The notes beneath the pieces were generated by a model, which had not been told where the DNA came from, did not search any database, and saw only the letters and a program-made list of their open reading frames with translations. Position numbers and translations under genes: made by a program. This document shows, in pieces, positions 9,043-18,036 of a DNA stretch of 37,634 nt. The stretch comes from Serpentinimonas barnesii. Its GTDB lineage: Bacteria; Pseudomonadota; Gammaproteobacteria; Burkholderiales; Burkholderiaceae_C. Location: positions 1 through 37,634 of the forward strand of contig NZ_BAWN01000044.1 in NCBI RefSeq assembly GCF_000696225.1. The letters are read 5' to 3'. Within the stretch, counting starts at the first letter, position 1. Each line of letters begins with the position of its first letter.

Positions 9043-12000
9043 TCAAGTGGGCGCGGCCGTGTTGCCCCGGCTGAGGGGCGAGTAGCGCATGAAGGCGTGG
9101 TAGAGCAAAGGCACCACGAACAGCGTGAGCACGGTCGAAAAAGCCAGACCATAGACGATGCTGGCCGCCACCGGCCCCCACAGCAGGCTCTCGCCACCCA
9201 AGCCAAAGGCGAGCGAGGCCAGCCCGCCGATGGTGGTGCTGCTGGTGATGAGCACCGGCACCACGCGCCGGCGCGCCGCATACAGCGTGGCGTGCAGCAC
9301 GCTCATGCCGGCGCGCAGCCGCTCGTTGGCGGCGTCGATCAGCACGATGGCCGAATTGACTGCAATCCCGCCCAGCGCAATCACACCGTACAGGGTGTAG
9401 AGCGAAAGCGGGTTGCCACTGAGGGCCAGTCCGAACGCTACCCCGGCAAAGGCCAGCGGCACCGCCACCAGCACCATCAGCGGCTGGAAGTAGCTGCGAA
9501 ACTGGGCTGCCAGAATCAGGTAGATCAGCCCGATGCCAAACAGGAACAACACCCCCATCGCGTCCAGGCTCTCCTCGATGTCTTCGAGCTCGCCGGTGAA
9601 ATCGAGGTCGATGCCGGGGTGTTGGGCGCGGATGCGCTCCCAGCCCGCTTGCACTTGGAGGTTGGCTTCGCGGGTGTCGGTGAGCTCGCGGTCCAGGTTG
9701 GCTTGCACGGTCACGGTGCGGCGTAGGTTGTAGTGCCGTATCGCCCCGCGCCCTGGCTGCACCTGCACCTCGACCAGGGTGCCCAGGCGCGCAATCTGCC
9801 CATTGGGCAACACCACCGGCTCGTTGAGCAGCTCGGCCGGGTCTTGGCGCAGGCCCAGCGCCGAGCTGCTGCGCACCTTGAGCTCGATGCGGTCGCCCCC
9901 GACGCGGGTGAAGGCCACCGTTTCGCCATCCACCGCCAGCCGCACCAGCCGCGTGGCCTGCTGCGCATTGATGCCGAGCTCGCGCAGGGTATCGTGGCGC
10001 AGGCTCAGTTGCAGCAGCGAGCGGCCGGGCAGGTTGTCATCCTGCACGTCTTGGGTGCCCGGTATGGCGCGCACCAGTTCCTTGATGGCCTCGGCGGCGC
10101 GCTGAATCTCGTCGAAATCGTCGCCGCGCACGCGGATGTTGATGGGCATGCCCGTGGGTGGGCCGCCGGTGAAGATGAAGAAGCTCTTGTCGCCCGGGGT
10201 GTCGAGCGCCTCGATGTCGGCGCGCATGGCCTCGACCACCTCTTGCACCTCGCGCGCGTCGCCCGTGCGCGGGTTGAGCGAGACGAAAATCTGGCCGAAG
10301 TTGTCGCCGTAAACCGGCTCGGTGTCGGTGAACATGAGCCCGGCGGTGCTGGATACCGAGCGCGCCTCCTGCCCGTCTTCGGCTGGCCCCACGCCTTGCA
10401 AGCGCGCGCGCACCGCTTGCTCGACCGTCTCGGTGGCCGCCAGCGTCTGCTCCAGCGAGGCGTTGGCGGGCATGTTCACGTTCACATAGAAGGCGCGGAT
10501 CGGGTCGAAAGCAAAGAACTGCACCCGCACCACCCCCACTGCGTACAGGGCCACGGCCAAGCCGATGATGGCCAGTGCCAGCGCCGAAAAGCGCTTGGGG
10601 CGGCGCAGCACAAAGGCCAGCCACTGCGCATAACGCAGCCGAATGCCGCGGTTGAAGGCGTTGCGCCAGCGCTGCACGCGCGACGGCGCACGCTCGAAGC
10701 GCGCCCCCACCAATTGGATGTGCACCGGCAGCATCCAGAACGCCTCGATGAGCGAGATCGCCAGCGCCAGCGTGACCACAAAGGGGATGATGAACATGAA
10801 GTCGCCCACGATGCCGGGCAGCAGCATCAGCGGCAAAAAGGCGGCCATGGTCGTGGCCACCGAGGCCAACACCGGTTTCCAGACTTCGGCGATGCCGTCT
10901 AGGCTGCCTTGCAGCGCCTTTTGGCCGCGCTCCATGCGGTAGTAGATGGATTCGGCCACCACCACCGCGTCATCGACCAGCATGCCGAGCGCAATCACCA
11001 CCCCCAGCAGCACCGAGATGTTGAGCGTGTAGCCCAGCGGCGCCAGCAGGGCAAAGGTGCCCATGAGCGAAAACGGAATGCCCAGCGCCACCAGCGCACC
11101 GATGCGCGAACCGAGGAACAACCAGCATACCGCCAGCACCAGCAGCATGCCGTACAGGGCGTTGGTCTGCATGATGCCGATGGCCTCGCGCGTGGGCACG
11201 GTCTGGTCGTCGCTCAGCTCCAGCCGCAGGCCGTACTGCGCCAGCGTCGGGTTTTGCGCTGCGATGTAGGCCCCGACGCGCTCGACCAGTTCGAGCGTGT
11301 TGGTGCCCGCAGTTTTGGTAAAGGGCAGCGAGATGGCGGGCTGGCCGTTGACCGAAGCCAGTTGCGAGGCCAGGGCGCGGTCGCGCTCGATGCGCGCCAC
11401 GTCGCCCAAGCGCGCCGAGGCCCCAGGCCGGGACGCCGAGAGCACCGGCAGGCTGGCGAGTTGGGCCGGGTCCAGCAGCACCCCACGCACGCTCACCGAC
11501 CAGGCACCGTCCTCGGTCTTGAGGGTGCCCGAGGCGCTGTCGCGCCACCACAGGCGCAGGCTGTCGGCCACGTCGGTGGCGGTCAGGCCGTGCGCGGCCA
11601 GCGCCGCCGGGTCGGGGCTGACGCGCAGCACCGGGTCGCGCAGGCCGGAGGCAAAAACCTGGTCGATGCCCGTGATGCGCTCCATGTCGTCCTGGATGCG
11701 GCGGCCGTTGAGGCGCAGCGTTTCGTCGTTGGCCAGGCCGATGAGCTGTACGGTGGCGGTCGGGAAGCCGCTGGAGGAGGTGATCTCCATCACGCGCGGG
11801 TCGTTGGCTTCGGGCGGCAGTTCGGCGGTGGCGGCGTTTTGAATCTCGCGCCGCAAATCGTTCATGCGCTGGCTGAACACGCTCGGGCTGATCTCGTGAA
11901 AGCGCACCAAAATGCTGGAGACGGTTTCGCGCGAGGTCGAGGTGACGAAGCGCACATCGGCCACCCCGGCGATGGCGTCTTCGAGCGGGTTGGTGACGAG

Positions 12001-12183
12001 CTGCTCGATGTCTTCGGCGCTGGCGCCGGGCAGCGTGGTGGTGATGGTGACCCAGTTGAAGTTGATCTCTGGGTCTTGCTCGCGCGGCATGGCCAAGTAG
12101 CTGAGCAGGCCGATCAGGATCACCACCACGAAGGCGATATTGGCCAGCGGGTGGTTGGTGAGCAAGGAGCGCAGGAAATTCAT
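9043..12183 (-). CDS. RND efflux transporter permease (AcrB-like)
   Basis: A 1046-aa inner-membrane proton/substrate antiporter of the resistance-nodulation-division superfamily. TM1 lies at about residues 14-30 (IAFVVVILIGLLSYLA), followed by the porter entry REQDPEINF and PGASAEDIEQLVTNPLE. The TM4 proton-relay aspartates are Asp404/Asp405 (GMLVDDAVVVAES), and the second helix bundle runs from about residue 860. By eye, the position of AcrB Lys940 is Asn943 (GIAVNSAIVLID). The gene starts 15 bases after the adaptor gene and ends 10 bases before hpnD. It is not of the MmpL/HpnN type usually linked to hopanoid transport. The RND family is certain; the substrate is unknown, though the operon suggests a lipid or isoprenoid link. 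No outer-membrane channel gene is present. Confidence 0.9.
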   Translation of the reverse strand: MNFLRSLLTNHPLANIAFVVVILIGLLSYLAMPREQDPEINFNWVTITTTLPGASAEDIEQLVTNPLEDAIAGVADVRFVTSTSRETVSSILVRFHEISPSVFSQRMNDLRREIQNAATAELPPEANDPRVMEITSSSGFPTATVQLIGLANDETLRLNGRRIQDDMERITGIDQVFASGLRDPVLRVSPDPAALAAHGLTATDVADSLRLWWRDSASGTLKTEDGAWSVSVRGVLLDPAQLASLPVLSASRPGASARLGDVARIERDRALASQLASVNGQPAISLPFTKTAGTNTLELVERVGAYIAAQNPTLAQYGLRLELSDDQTVPTREAIGIMQTNALYGMLLVLAVCWLFLGSRIGALVALGIPFSLMGTFALLAPLGYTLNISVLLGVVIALGMLVDDAVVVAESIYYRMERGQKALQGSLDGIAEVWKPVLASVATTMAAFLPLMLLPGIVGDFMFIIPFVVTLALAISLIEAFWMLPVHIQLVGARFERAPSRVQRWRNAFNRGIRLRYAQWLAFVLRRPKRFSALALAIIGLAVALYAVGVVRVQFFAFDPIRAFYVNVNMPANASLEQTLAATETVEQAVRARLQGVGPAEDGQEARSVSSTAGLMFTDTEPVYGDNFGQIFVSLNPRTGDAREVQEVVEAMRADIEALDTPGDKSFFIFTGGPPTGMPINIRVRGDDFDEIQRAAEAIKELVRAIPGTQDVQDDNLPGRSLLQLSLRHDTLRELGINAQQATRLVRLAVDGETVAFTRVGGDRIELKVRSSSALGLRQDPAELLNEPVVLPNGQIARLGTLVEVQVQPGRGAIRHYNLRRTVTVQANLDRELTDTREANLQVQAGWERIRAQHPGIDLDFTGELEDIEESLDAMGVLFLFGIGLIYLILAAQFRSYFQPLMVLVAVPLAFAGVAFGLALSGNPLSLYTLYGVIALGGIAVNSAIVLIDAANERLRAGMSVLHATLYAARRRVVPVLITSSTTIGGLASLAFGLGGESLLWGPVAASIVYGLAFSTVLTLFVVPLLYHAFMRYSPLSRGNTAAPT

Positions 12184-12198
12184 GACGGGCGCCGCGCT

Positions 12199-13425
12199 TT
12201 AATTAAGGGCCTGGCCGTGGCTCAGAGCCGCCTGCCCGCGCACCACCAGCAGCGTGTCGGGGGGCAGGTCGGTGGGCGCGGCGCGCCCTTCCTGCGCCCC
12301 GGGCAGGGCCACGAAGCGCGCCTGCTGGCCTTGGCGCACAAAAATGCCAAGCTCGCTGCCGCGGCGCACCAGCAGCGCGGCCGGGATGTGGGGCTGCGGG
12401 TCGCGCCAGCGCAGCACGCCGCTGCTGCCCGGCGGGGCGCTGGTGGCTGCGGCTGCGGCAGCGGCGGGTGTCCAGCCCAGGCGCACGGCGTGGGCGCGGT
12501 TGGCGGTTTGTATGGTGGGGCTGGCGCGCAGCAGGCGCAGGTCCAGCAGCGCGGGGCTGCCTTGGGGCTGGAACTGCCAGGCCCCGGCGCGCCGCAGCCC
12601 CGGCAGCTCGGCCGGGGGCACATGGGCTTGCAACTCGGCGGCGGCGCCCTCGACCAGCACAAACAGCGGCGTGCCGGGGGCCACCGCTTCGCCCACTTGC
12701 GCCGTGCGCTGCACCACGGTGCCGGCAAAGGGGGCCAGCACGCGGGTGCGCGCCAGTTGGCGCCGGGCGCTGCGCAACTGCGCTTCGGCGCTGGCCAAGT
12801 CGGCTTGCTGCAGTGCCACCTCGGTTTCGCGCTGCGTCAGTGCCTCTTTCGAGAAAAACCCCTGCGCCACCAGGTCGCGGCCGCGCTGCAACTGCGCCAG
12901 GCCAAGCTGCAGCCGGGCCATGGCGGCGTCGCGCCCGGCCTGCGCGCGTTGCAGCGCCAGCTCGTGGTCGGTCGGGTCGATTTGCAGCAGCAGCTCGCCA
13001 CGGCGCACCGTGGCCCCCACATCGGCGCTCCAGCGCTGCACCGTGCCGGCCACTTCGGCGCTCAGGCGCGACTCGTTGCGCGCCAGCACGGTGGCGGCGG
13101 CGCTGCGCTCGGGCTGCAGCCAGACGCTGTCGAGGCGCGCGGTTTGCACGCTGGTGGCGGGGGCTGCCGCTTGGGCCGCTGGGGCTGTTGGGGCGTTGCT
13201 GGCAGCGGGGCTGGCAGGGCTGGCAGGGCTGGCAGGGGCCGAGGCAGCGGCCTGGCTCCAGGCGGGGGTGGCGGTCAGCAGGCCCACCAAGGCAGCCGCC
13301 GAAGCCACAGCCAAGGCGAGCGCCGCCAGCCGCGCCGAAGCAGCGGCTGGGCTGGAGGTGCTTGCTCCAAAGCGGGCGGCTGGGGTGAAAGCGGCGGGCG
13401 CCATCGGGTGTGGGAGGCGGTTCAT
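12199..13425 (-). CDS. RND efflux periplasmic adaptor (membrane fusion protein)
   Basis: Predicted 408-aa periplasmic adaptor connecting the adjacent permease to an outer-membrane channel. The N-terminus has a hydrophobic segment (about residues 31-55) ending in PAWSQA, a likely signal sequence, followed by an Ala/Pro/Ser-rich linker. The lipoyl half-motif AEVAGTVQRWSADVGATVRRGELL and a long Ala/Gln/Leu-rich alpha-hairpin come next. The second lipoyl half is APFAGTVVQRTAQVGEAV, and a beta-barrel/membrane-proximal part ends the protein. ATG 13425 overlaps the hpnC stop as ATGA, implying translational coupling; the frame also runs upstream within hpnC, antisense to no motif and not credible. 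The linker PASPASPAS is encoded by a perfect 9-base tandem repeat. Partner of the RND permease 15 bases downstream. Confidence 0.88.
   Translation of the reverse strand: MNRLPHPMAPAAFTPAARFGASTSSPAAASARLAALALAVASAAALVGLLTATPAWSQAAASAPASPASPASPAASNAPTAPAAQAAAPATSVQTARLDSVWLQPERSAAATVLARNESRLSAEVAGTVQRWSADVGATVRRGELLLQIDPTDHELALQRAQAGRDAAMARLQLGLAQLQRGRDLVAQGFFSKEALTQRETEVALQQADLASAEAQLRSARRQLARTRVLAPFAGTVVQRTAQVGEAVAPGTPLFVLVEGAAAELQAHVPPAELPGLRRAGAWQFQPQGSPALLDLRLLRASPTIQTANRAHAVRLGWTPAAAAAAATSAPPGSSGVLRWRDPQPHIPAALLVRRGSELGIFVRQGQQARFVALPGAQEGRAAPTDLPPDTLLVVRGQAALSHGQALN
13211..13237. repeat. perfect 9-base tandem repeat in the RND adaptor linker
   Basis: Three exact copies of CTGGCAGGG lie side by side, with a degenerate copy just upstream. 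On the minus strand they encode Pro-Ala-Ser triplets in the periplasmic linker after the signal sequence. Copy-number change would alter linker length without a frameshift. Confidence 0.85.
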
Positions 13426-14417
13426 GGCGTGGTTTCCTGATGGGGCACAGTAGAAGAGGGCCGCGCAGGCGCAAGCGGCCAGAGGGCGCGCCAGAGCAAC
13501 AGCGGGGCGTCCCAAGCGTGCAAGCGCGGGCGCTGGCACCAGGTGCGGCCGTTCAAAGCCTCGATTTTGTCCAAAATGCGCAAGCCCCCCTGCACCACCA
13601 GCCGCAATTCCCAGCCCACGCGGCCGGGCAAGCGCCAAGCCAGCGGGGCGCCCTGCAGCATCAGAGCGCGGGCCTGGGCGCACAGTTCCAGCAGCATCGC
13701 CTGGGCCGGTGGATGCTCGGTGTTGCTATGGTGCAGGCTGGCCAGTGCCACCCCGTGGCGCTGCAAGGCGGCCAGCGGCAGGTAGTGGCGCTGGCGCGGC
13801 AGGTCCAGGCTCAAATCCTGCCAGAAGTTGATCAGTTGCAGCGCGCTGCAAATGGCGTCGCTTTGGCGCAGCGAGGGCTCATCGCGCACGCCATACAGGT
13901 GCAGCAGCAAGCGCCCGATCGGGTTGGCCGAGCGGCTGCAATAGTCCAGCAGCTCGGGCAGGTCGGCATAGGGTTGGCCGCTGGCCGTGCGGCGCACGTC
14001 TTGCTCAAAGGCGTCGAGCAGGTGCAGCAGCGGCTCCAGCGGCAACTGCCAAGCGCGCACTTGCTGCGCCAGCGGCTGCATGATCTGCAGCCAGCGTGTG
14101 CGGGCTGTGTCGGGCGCAGCGGGGCCGGTGGAGGTGGTGCTGGATGTGGCCTTGGAAAGGTGTGCAGCCGCTGCACTGGCAGAGCCAGTCGATTCGGCTT
14201 GCGCGGGCAGCCCCACGGCGTGCAGGAACTCGGCGCGGTAGGCTTGCAGATCGAGCAGGCGCTGCGCTGCGCTGGCTGTGCCTTCGTCGGCGATGTCGTC
14301 GGCGCAGCGCGCATAGGCGTAGATGGCCCGCACCGGCTCGCGCAAGGCAGGCGGGCACAAGCAAGACGCCACCGGAAAATTCTCGTAGTGCGCCACACCG
14401 TGTACGGGGTTTACCAT
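13422..14417 (-). CDS. hpnC: hydroxysqualene synthase HpnC
   Basis: Predicted squalene/phytoene synthase-fold enzyme of 331 aa that converts presqualene diphosphate into hydroxysqualene. Seen: the HYENFPVAS opening, the first aspartate motif DDIADE at residues 40-45, and the second, NFWQDLSLD, at about 197-205, with the Trp/Gln typical of HpnC rather than HpnD. A Ser/Thr/Ala-rich insert at residues 73-104 looks lineage-specific. ATG 14417 (MVNPVHGVAH) is preferred, as the conserved part starts at once; ATG 14426 is three codons upstream. First gene of the minus-strand operon; it overlaps the RND adaptor gene by 4 bases. It diverges from tRNA-Leu, leaving 113 bases for both promoters. Confidence 0.88.
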   Translation of the reverse strand: MVNPVHGVAHYENFPVASCLCPPALREPVRAIYAYARCADDIADEGTASAAQRLLDLQAYRAEFLHAVGLPAQAESTGSASAAAAHLSKATSSTTSTGPAAPDTARTRWLQIMQPLAQQVRAWQLPLEPLLHLLDAFEQDVRRTASGQPYADLPELLDYCSRSANPIGRLLLHLYGVRDEPSLRQSDAICSALQLINFWQDLSLDLPRQRHYLPLAALQRHGVALASLHHSNTEHPPAQAMLLELCAQARALMLQGAPLAWRLPGRVGWELRLVVQGGLRILDKIEALNGRTWCQRPRLHAWDAPLLLWRALWPLAPARPSSTVPHQETTP

Positions 14418-14471
14418 TAGGCCCATTATGCCGCGCAGTGTCGGCGGCTGCGGGGCTGGTCGGGGCTGCCT

Positions 14472-14477
14472 TACAAT
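14472..14477 (+). promoter_or_regulatory. putative -10 box for tRNA-Leu / tig
   Basis: TACAAT lies 54 bases before the tRNA-Leu 5' end. The matching -35 is weak (about TGCGGG at 17-base spacing). The same TACAAT hexamer recurs before other genes in this window, so it may be a lineage-typical -10. Confidence 0.35.
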
Positions 14478-14530
14478 CGCCGCTTTCCCGCGCCGAACCA
14501 AGGGCAGTCTTTGCTTGGGCGCGGTCAGGC

Positions 14531-14618
14531 GCGCGGGTGGCGAAATTGGTAGACGCACCAGGTTTAGGTCCTGACGCCCGTTGAGGGTGTGGGGGTTCGA
14601 GTCCCCCCCCGCGCACCA
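14531..14618 (+). tRNA. tRNA-Leu (anticodon UAG)
   Basis: An 88-base class II tRNA. The acceptor arm GCGCGGG pairs with CCCGCGC, the variable arm is long, and the GGTTCGAGTCC T-arm is present. The anticodon loop TTTAGGT gives UAG, which reads CUN leucine codons. CCA is encoded. It lies 77 bases upstream of tig on the same strand and may share its transcript. Confidence 0.95.
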
Positions 14619-14695
14619 CCTGAACGAATCCCCTCATCCCGAACACCGGGGCCCGGCCTTGCAAGCGGGTTCCCACCTCCACAGGAGTAAGCAGC

Positions 14696-16006
14696 ATGGC
14701 AGTCACCGTCGAAACACTGGATAAGCTCGAGCGCAAGATCACACTGGAGCTGTCGCTGGAGCAGATCACCCAAGAGGTGCAGACCCGCCTCAAGCGCATG
14801 CAGCGCCAGGTCAAACTCGATGGCTTTCGGCCCGGCAAGGTGCCGCTGAGCGTGGTCTCCAAGCGCTACGGCGGCTCGGTGCACTACGAGGTGATGAACG
14901 ACCAGTTGGGCAAGGCCTTCCAGTCGGCTGCCCAAGAAGCGCAGTTGCGCATCGCCGGCACCCCGACGATCAACGAGAAAGAAGGGGCGGCTGACGGCGC
15001 GCTGGCCTTCGAGGCGGTGTTCGAGGTCTATCCGGAAGTGAAAATCGGCGACCTGAGCGCGGCGGCCATCGAAAAACTCAGCGCCGCAGTCGATGACGCG
15101 GCGATCGAGCGCACGATCGAGATTTTGCGCAAGCAGCGCCGCAGCTTTGTGGCCCGTGGCGCCGACGAACTGGCGCAAGACGGCGACCAGGTGCGGATCG
15201 ACTTCGAAGGCAAGATCGACGGCGAACCCTTCGAAGGCGGCAAGGCCGAGGGCTTCCAGTTCGTGCTCGGCGAAGGCCAGATGCTCAAGGAGTTCGAAGA
15301 AGCGGTGCGCGGCATGCGCGCCGGCGACTCCAAGACCTTCCCGCTCAACTTCCCGGCCGACTACCACGGCAAGGATGTGGCCGGCAAGCAGGCCGATTTT
15401 CTGGTTACGCTGCAGCAGATCGAGGCGGCGCAACTGCCCGAAGTCAACGACGAGCTGGCGCAAGCGCTGGGCGTGGCCGGTGGCAATGTGGAGGCGCTGC
15501 GCGCCGACATCCGCAAAAATCTGGAGCGCGAAGTCAAGTTCCGGCTGCAGATGCGCAACAAAACCGCCGTGATGGACGCGCTGCTGGCGCAGTCCGAACT
15601 CGATGTGCCCAAGTCCAGCGTGGCCTCTGAGGTCGAGCGCTTGGTCGAAGGCGCGCGCGCCAACCTGAAAGAGCGCGGCATCCAGGGCGCCGACCAGGCC
15701 CCGATCCCACCCGAGCTGTTCCAAGCCCAAGCCGAGCGCCGCGTGCGCTTGGGGTTGGTGGTGGCCGAATTGGTCAACGCCAACCGGCTGCAGGCCACGC
15801 CGGAGCAGGTCGATGCGCACATCCAAGAGCTGGCCAGCTCCTACGAAAGCCCGGCCGACGTGGTGCGCTGGTACCAGAGCGACCGCCAGCGCCTGGCCGA
15901 AATCGAGGCGCTGGTGCTGGAGAACAACGTCACCGAGTTCGTGCTGGCGCGCGCCCAGGTGAGCGAAAAACCGATTGCCTTCGACGAACTGATGGGACAG
16001 GGCTAA
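14696..16006 (+). CDS. tig: trigger factor
   Basis: Ribosome-bound chaperone and peptidyl-prolyl isomerase that meets nascent chains at the exit tunnel. The 436-aa length is standard. The ribosome-docking signature GFRPGKVP is at residues 43-50. The FKBP-type PPIase domain covers roughly residues 155-245 (GDQVRIDFEGKIDGEPFEGG...FPLNFPADYHGKDVAGK), and the helical substrate-binding arms follow to the C-terminus. AGGAG (14683-14687) precedes the ATG at good spacing. The clpP start is 3 bases after the stop, so tig-clpP are co-transcribed; this order with clpX and lon is the standard proteobacterial arrangement. Confidence 0.97.
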   Translation: MAVTVETLDKLERKITLELSLEQITQEVQTRLKRMQRQVKLDGFRPGKVPLSVVSKRYGGSVHYEVMNDQLGKAFQSAAQEAQLRIAGTPTINEKEGAADGALAFEAVFEVYPEVKIGDLSAAAIEKLSAAVDDAAIERTIEILRKQRRSFVARGADELAQDGDQVRIDFEGKIDGEPFEGGKAEGFQFVLGEGQMLKEFEEAVRGMRAGDSKTFPLNFPADYHGKDVAGKQADFLVTLQQIEAAQLPEVNDELAQALGVAGGNVEALRADIRKNLEREVKFRLQMRNKTAVMDALLAQSELDVPKSSVASEVERLVEGARANLKERGIQGADQAPIPPELFQAQAERRVRLGLVVAELVNANRLQATPEQVDAHIQELASSYESPADVVRWYQSDRQRLAEIEALVLENNVTEFVLARAQVSEKPIAFDELMGQG

Positions 16007-16009
16007 ACC

Positions 16010-16621
16010 ATGAGCGCATTGCACACCCAAGCCTTGGGCATGGTCCCGATGGTGATCGAACAGTCGGGGCGCGGCGAGCGCGCCTACGACATTTATTCGC
16101 GCTTGCTCAAGGAGCGGGTGGTGTTTCTGGTCGGTGAGGTCAACGACCACAGCGCCAACCTCGTGGTGGCGCAGCTGCTGTTCCTCGAGAGCGAGAACCC
16201 GGACAAGGACATCTCGTTCTACATCAACTCGCCCGGTGGCAGCGTGAGCGCGGGGATGTCGATCTTCGACACCATGAACTTCATCAAGCCCGAGGTTTCC
16301 ACGCTGTGCGTGGGCATGGCAGCCAGCATGGGGGCTTTTTTGCTCGCCGCCGGGGCCAAGGGCAAGCGCTTTTCGCTGCCCAATTCGCGCGTCATGATCC
16401 ACCAGCCGCTGGGCGGCGCGCGCGGCCAAGCGAGCGACATCGAAATCCACGCACGCGAGATTTTGCGCCTGCGCGCCGACCTGAACCGCATCCTGAGCGA
16501 ACGCACCGGCCAGCCGCTAGAGAAAGTCGAGCGCGACACCGAGCGCGACTACTTCATGTCGGCTGCCGAGGCCGCCGAGTACGGCCTGATCGACAAAGTG
16601 ATCGACAAACGCAGCACCTGA
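16010..16621 (+). CDS. clpP: ATP-dependent Clp protease proteolytic subunit ClpP
   Basis: Serine peptidase that forms the tetradecameric chamber fed by ClpX (or ClpA) in the cytosol. The 203-aa protein carries the catalytic triad Ser106 (MAASMGAF), His131 ([10 protein letters not shown]) and Asp180 ([10 protein letters not shown]), spaced as in E. coli ClpP. A short N-terminal propeptide before the mature part is likely. It starts 3 bases after tig; clpX starts 83 bases downstream, beyond a GC-rich hairpin. Confidence 0.97.
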   Translation: MSALHTQALGMVPMVIEQSGRGERAYDIYSRLLKERVVFLVGEVNDHSANLVVAQLLFLESENPDKDISFYINSPGGSVSAGMSIFDTMNFIKPEVSTLCVGMAASMGAFLLAAGAKGKRFSLPNSRVMIHQPLGGARGQASDIEIHAREILRLRADLNRILSERTGQPLEKVERDTERDYFMSAAEAAEYGLIDKVIDKRST

Positions 16622-16662
16622 GCTGGCACAGGGGGCTTGCGACTGGTCTATGATCGGGTGCA

Positions 16663-16683
16663 GGCGGCCCTGTTTCGGCCGCC
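16663..16683 (+). promoter_or_regulatory. intercistronic hairpin between clpP and clpX
   Basis: GGCGGCC (16663-16669) pairs perfectly with GGCCGCC (16677-16683) around a 7-base loop. No U-run follows, so it is not a standard intrinsic terminator. It could stabilise the clpP mRNA end or reduce read-through. A TATGAT at 16649-16654 might be a -10 for clpX, but I see no good -35. Confidence 0.35.
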
Positions 16684-16704
16684 CCCCAACGAGGCAAGCA
16701 CTTT

Positions 16705-17976
16705 ATGCCCGAGAAAAAAGGCACTTCCGGCACCAAAAATCTGTTCTGCTCCTTTTGCGGCAAAAGCCAGCACGAGGTCAGAAAGCTCATATCGGGTCCG
16801 TCGGTATTCATCTGCGACGAATGCATTGCGCTGTGCTCCGACATCATGCGCGACGAGCTCCCGACCACCTTGCTGGGCAAGGGCGGAGAGCCACAAGAGG
16901 CGCTGCCGTCTCCGTTGCAGATCAAGCAGCACCTTGACCAGTACGTGATCGGCCAAGAGGCGGCCAAAAAAACCCTGTCGGTGGCGGTGTACAACCACTA
17001 CAAGCGCTTGCGCCACCGCGAGCATTCGGGCAAGGACGAAGTCGAGCTGAGCAAAAGCAACATCTTGCTGATCGGCCCCACCGGGTCGGGCAAGACGCTG
17101 CTGGCCGCCACCATGGCGCGCATGCTCAACGTGCCGTTCGTCATGGCCGATGCCACCACCCTCACCGAGGCCGGCTATGTGGGCGAGGACGTAGAAAACA
17201 TCATCGCCAAGCTGCTGCAAACCTGCAATTACGACCCGGAAAAAGCGCAGCGCGGCATTGTTTTCATCGACGAAATCGACAAGATCACGCGCAAATCCGA
17301 GAACCCCTCCATCACCCGCGACGTCTCGGGCGAAGGCGTGCAGCAGGCCCTGCTCAAGCTGATCGAGGGCACCATCGCCTCCGTGCCACCCCAAGGTGGG
17401 CGCAAGCACCCCAACCAGGACATGCTGCAGGTCGATACCTCCAACATTTTGTTCATCTGCGGTGGGGCTTTCTCGGGCCTAGAAAAGGTCATCGATGCGC
17501 GCGCCGAGGGCGGCGGCATCGGTTTTGGCGCGGCGGTCAAGAGCAAGCAGCAGCGCAGCCTGACCGAGGTTTTCTCCGAGGTCGAACCCGACGACTTGGT
17601 GCGCTTTGGCCTGATCCCCGAGCTGGTGGGCCGCCTGCCGGTGGTCACGGCGCTCGATGAACTGGGCGAAGACGCCCTAGTCGATATCCTGACCGAGCCC
17701 AAAAACGCGGTGGTCAAGCAGTTTGCCCAACTGCTGCGCATGGAGGGCGTAGAGCTCGAAGTGCGCCCGGCCGCGCTCAAGGCCATTGCGCGCCATGCCA
17801 TGAAGCGCAAAACCGGCGCCCGTGGTCTGCGCTCGATCTTGGAGCAGGCGCTGCTCGAGACCATGTTTGAACTCCCAAGCCTGAGCAATGTCGAAAAGGT
17901 GGTGGTCGATGAGGCCACCATCGAAGACGGCAAACCCCCCTTGCTGGTGTACCGCGAGGCGGCCCGGCAGGCTTGA
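16705..17976 (+). CDS. clpX: ATP-dependent Clp protease ATP-binding subunit ClpX
   Basis: Hexameric AAA+ unfoldase that selects substrates and threads them into ClpP. The 423-aa protein begins with the C4 zinc-binding domain (Cys15, Cys18, Cys37, Cys40). It has Walker A GPTGSGKT at residues 124-131, the pore loop GYVGED, and Walker B with Asp189/Glu190 (VFIDEIDKI). Sensor 2 lies in the [11 protein letters not shown] region. Length and domain order are normal. It is the third gene of tig-clpP-clpX; the gap to lon is 112 bases and contains a possible separate promoter. Confidence 0.97.
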   Translation: MPEKKGTSGTKNLFCSFCGKSQHEVRKLISGPSVFICDECIALCSDIMRDELPTTLLGKGGEPQEALPSPLQIKQHLDQYVIGQEAAKKTLSVAVYNHYKRLRHREHSGKDEVELSKSNILLIGPTGSGKTLLAATMARMLNVPFVMADATTLTEAGYVGEDVENIIAKLLQTCNYDPEKAQRGIVFIDEIDKITRKSENPSITRDVSGEGVQQALLKLIEGTIASVPPQGGRKHPNQDMLQVDTSNILFICGGAFSGLEKVIDARAEGGGIGFGAAVKSKQQRSLTEVFSEVEPDDLVRFGLIPELVGRLPVVTALDELGEDALVDILTEPKNAVVKQFAQLLRMEGVELEVRPAALKAIARHAMKRKTGARGLRSILEQALLETMFELPSLSNVEKVVVDEATIEDGKPPLLVYREAARQA

Positions 17977-18036
17977 ATTTCCCCCATTCTGGGCGGCTTT
18001 GGCGTGCAACGTGAACGGATGCAGGCGGGGTGGCGA

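Noticed and set aside
10909-13440. 843-codon open frame on the plus strand
   Set aside because: It lies antisense to the RND permease and adaptor genes, is rich in His/Gln/Arg/Gly with no motif, and is a typical shadow frame of GC-rich coding DNA.
14564-16450. 628-codon open frame on the minus strand
   Set aside because: Antisense to tRNA-Leu, tig and clpP, all certain genes; the composition is shadow-like.
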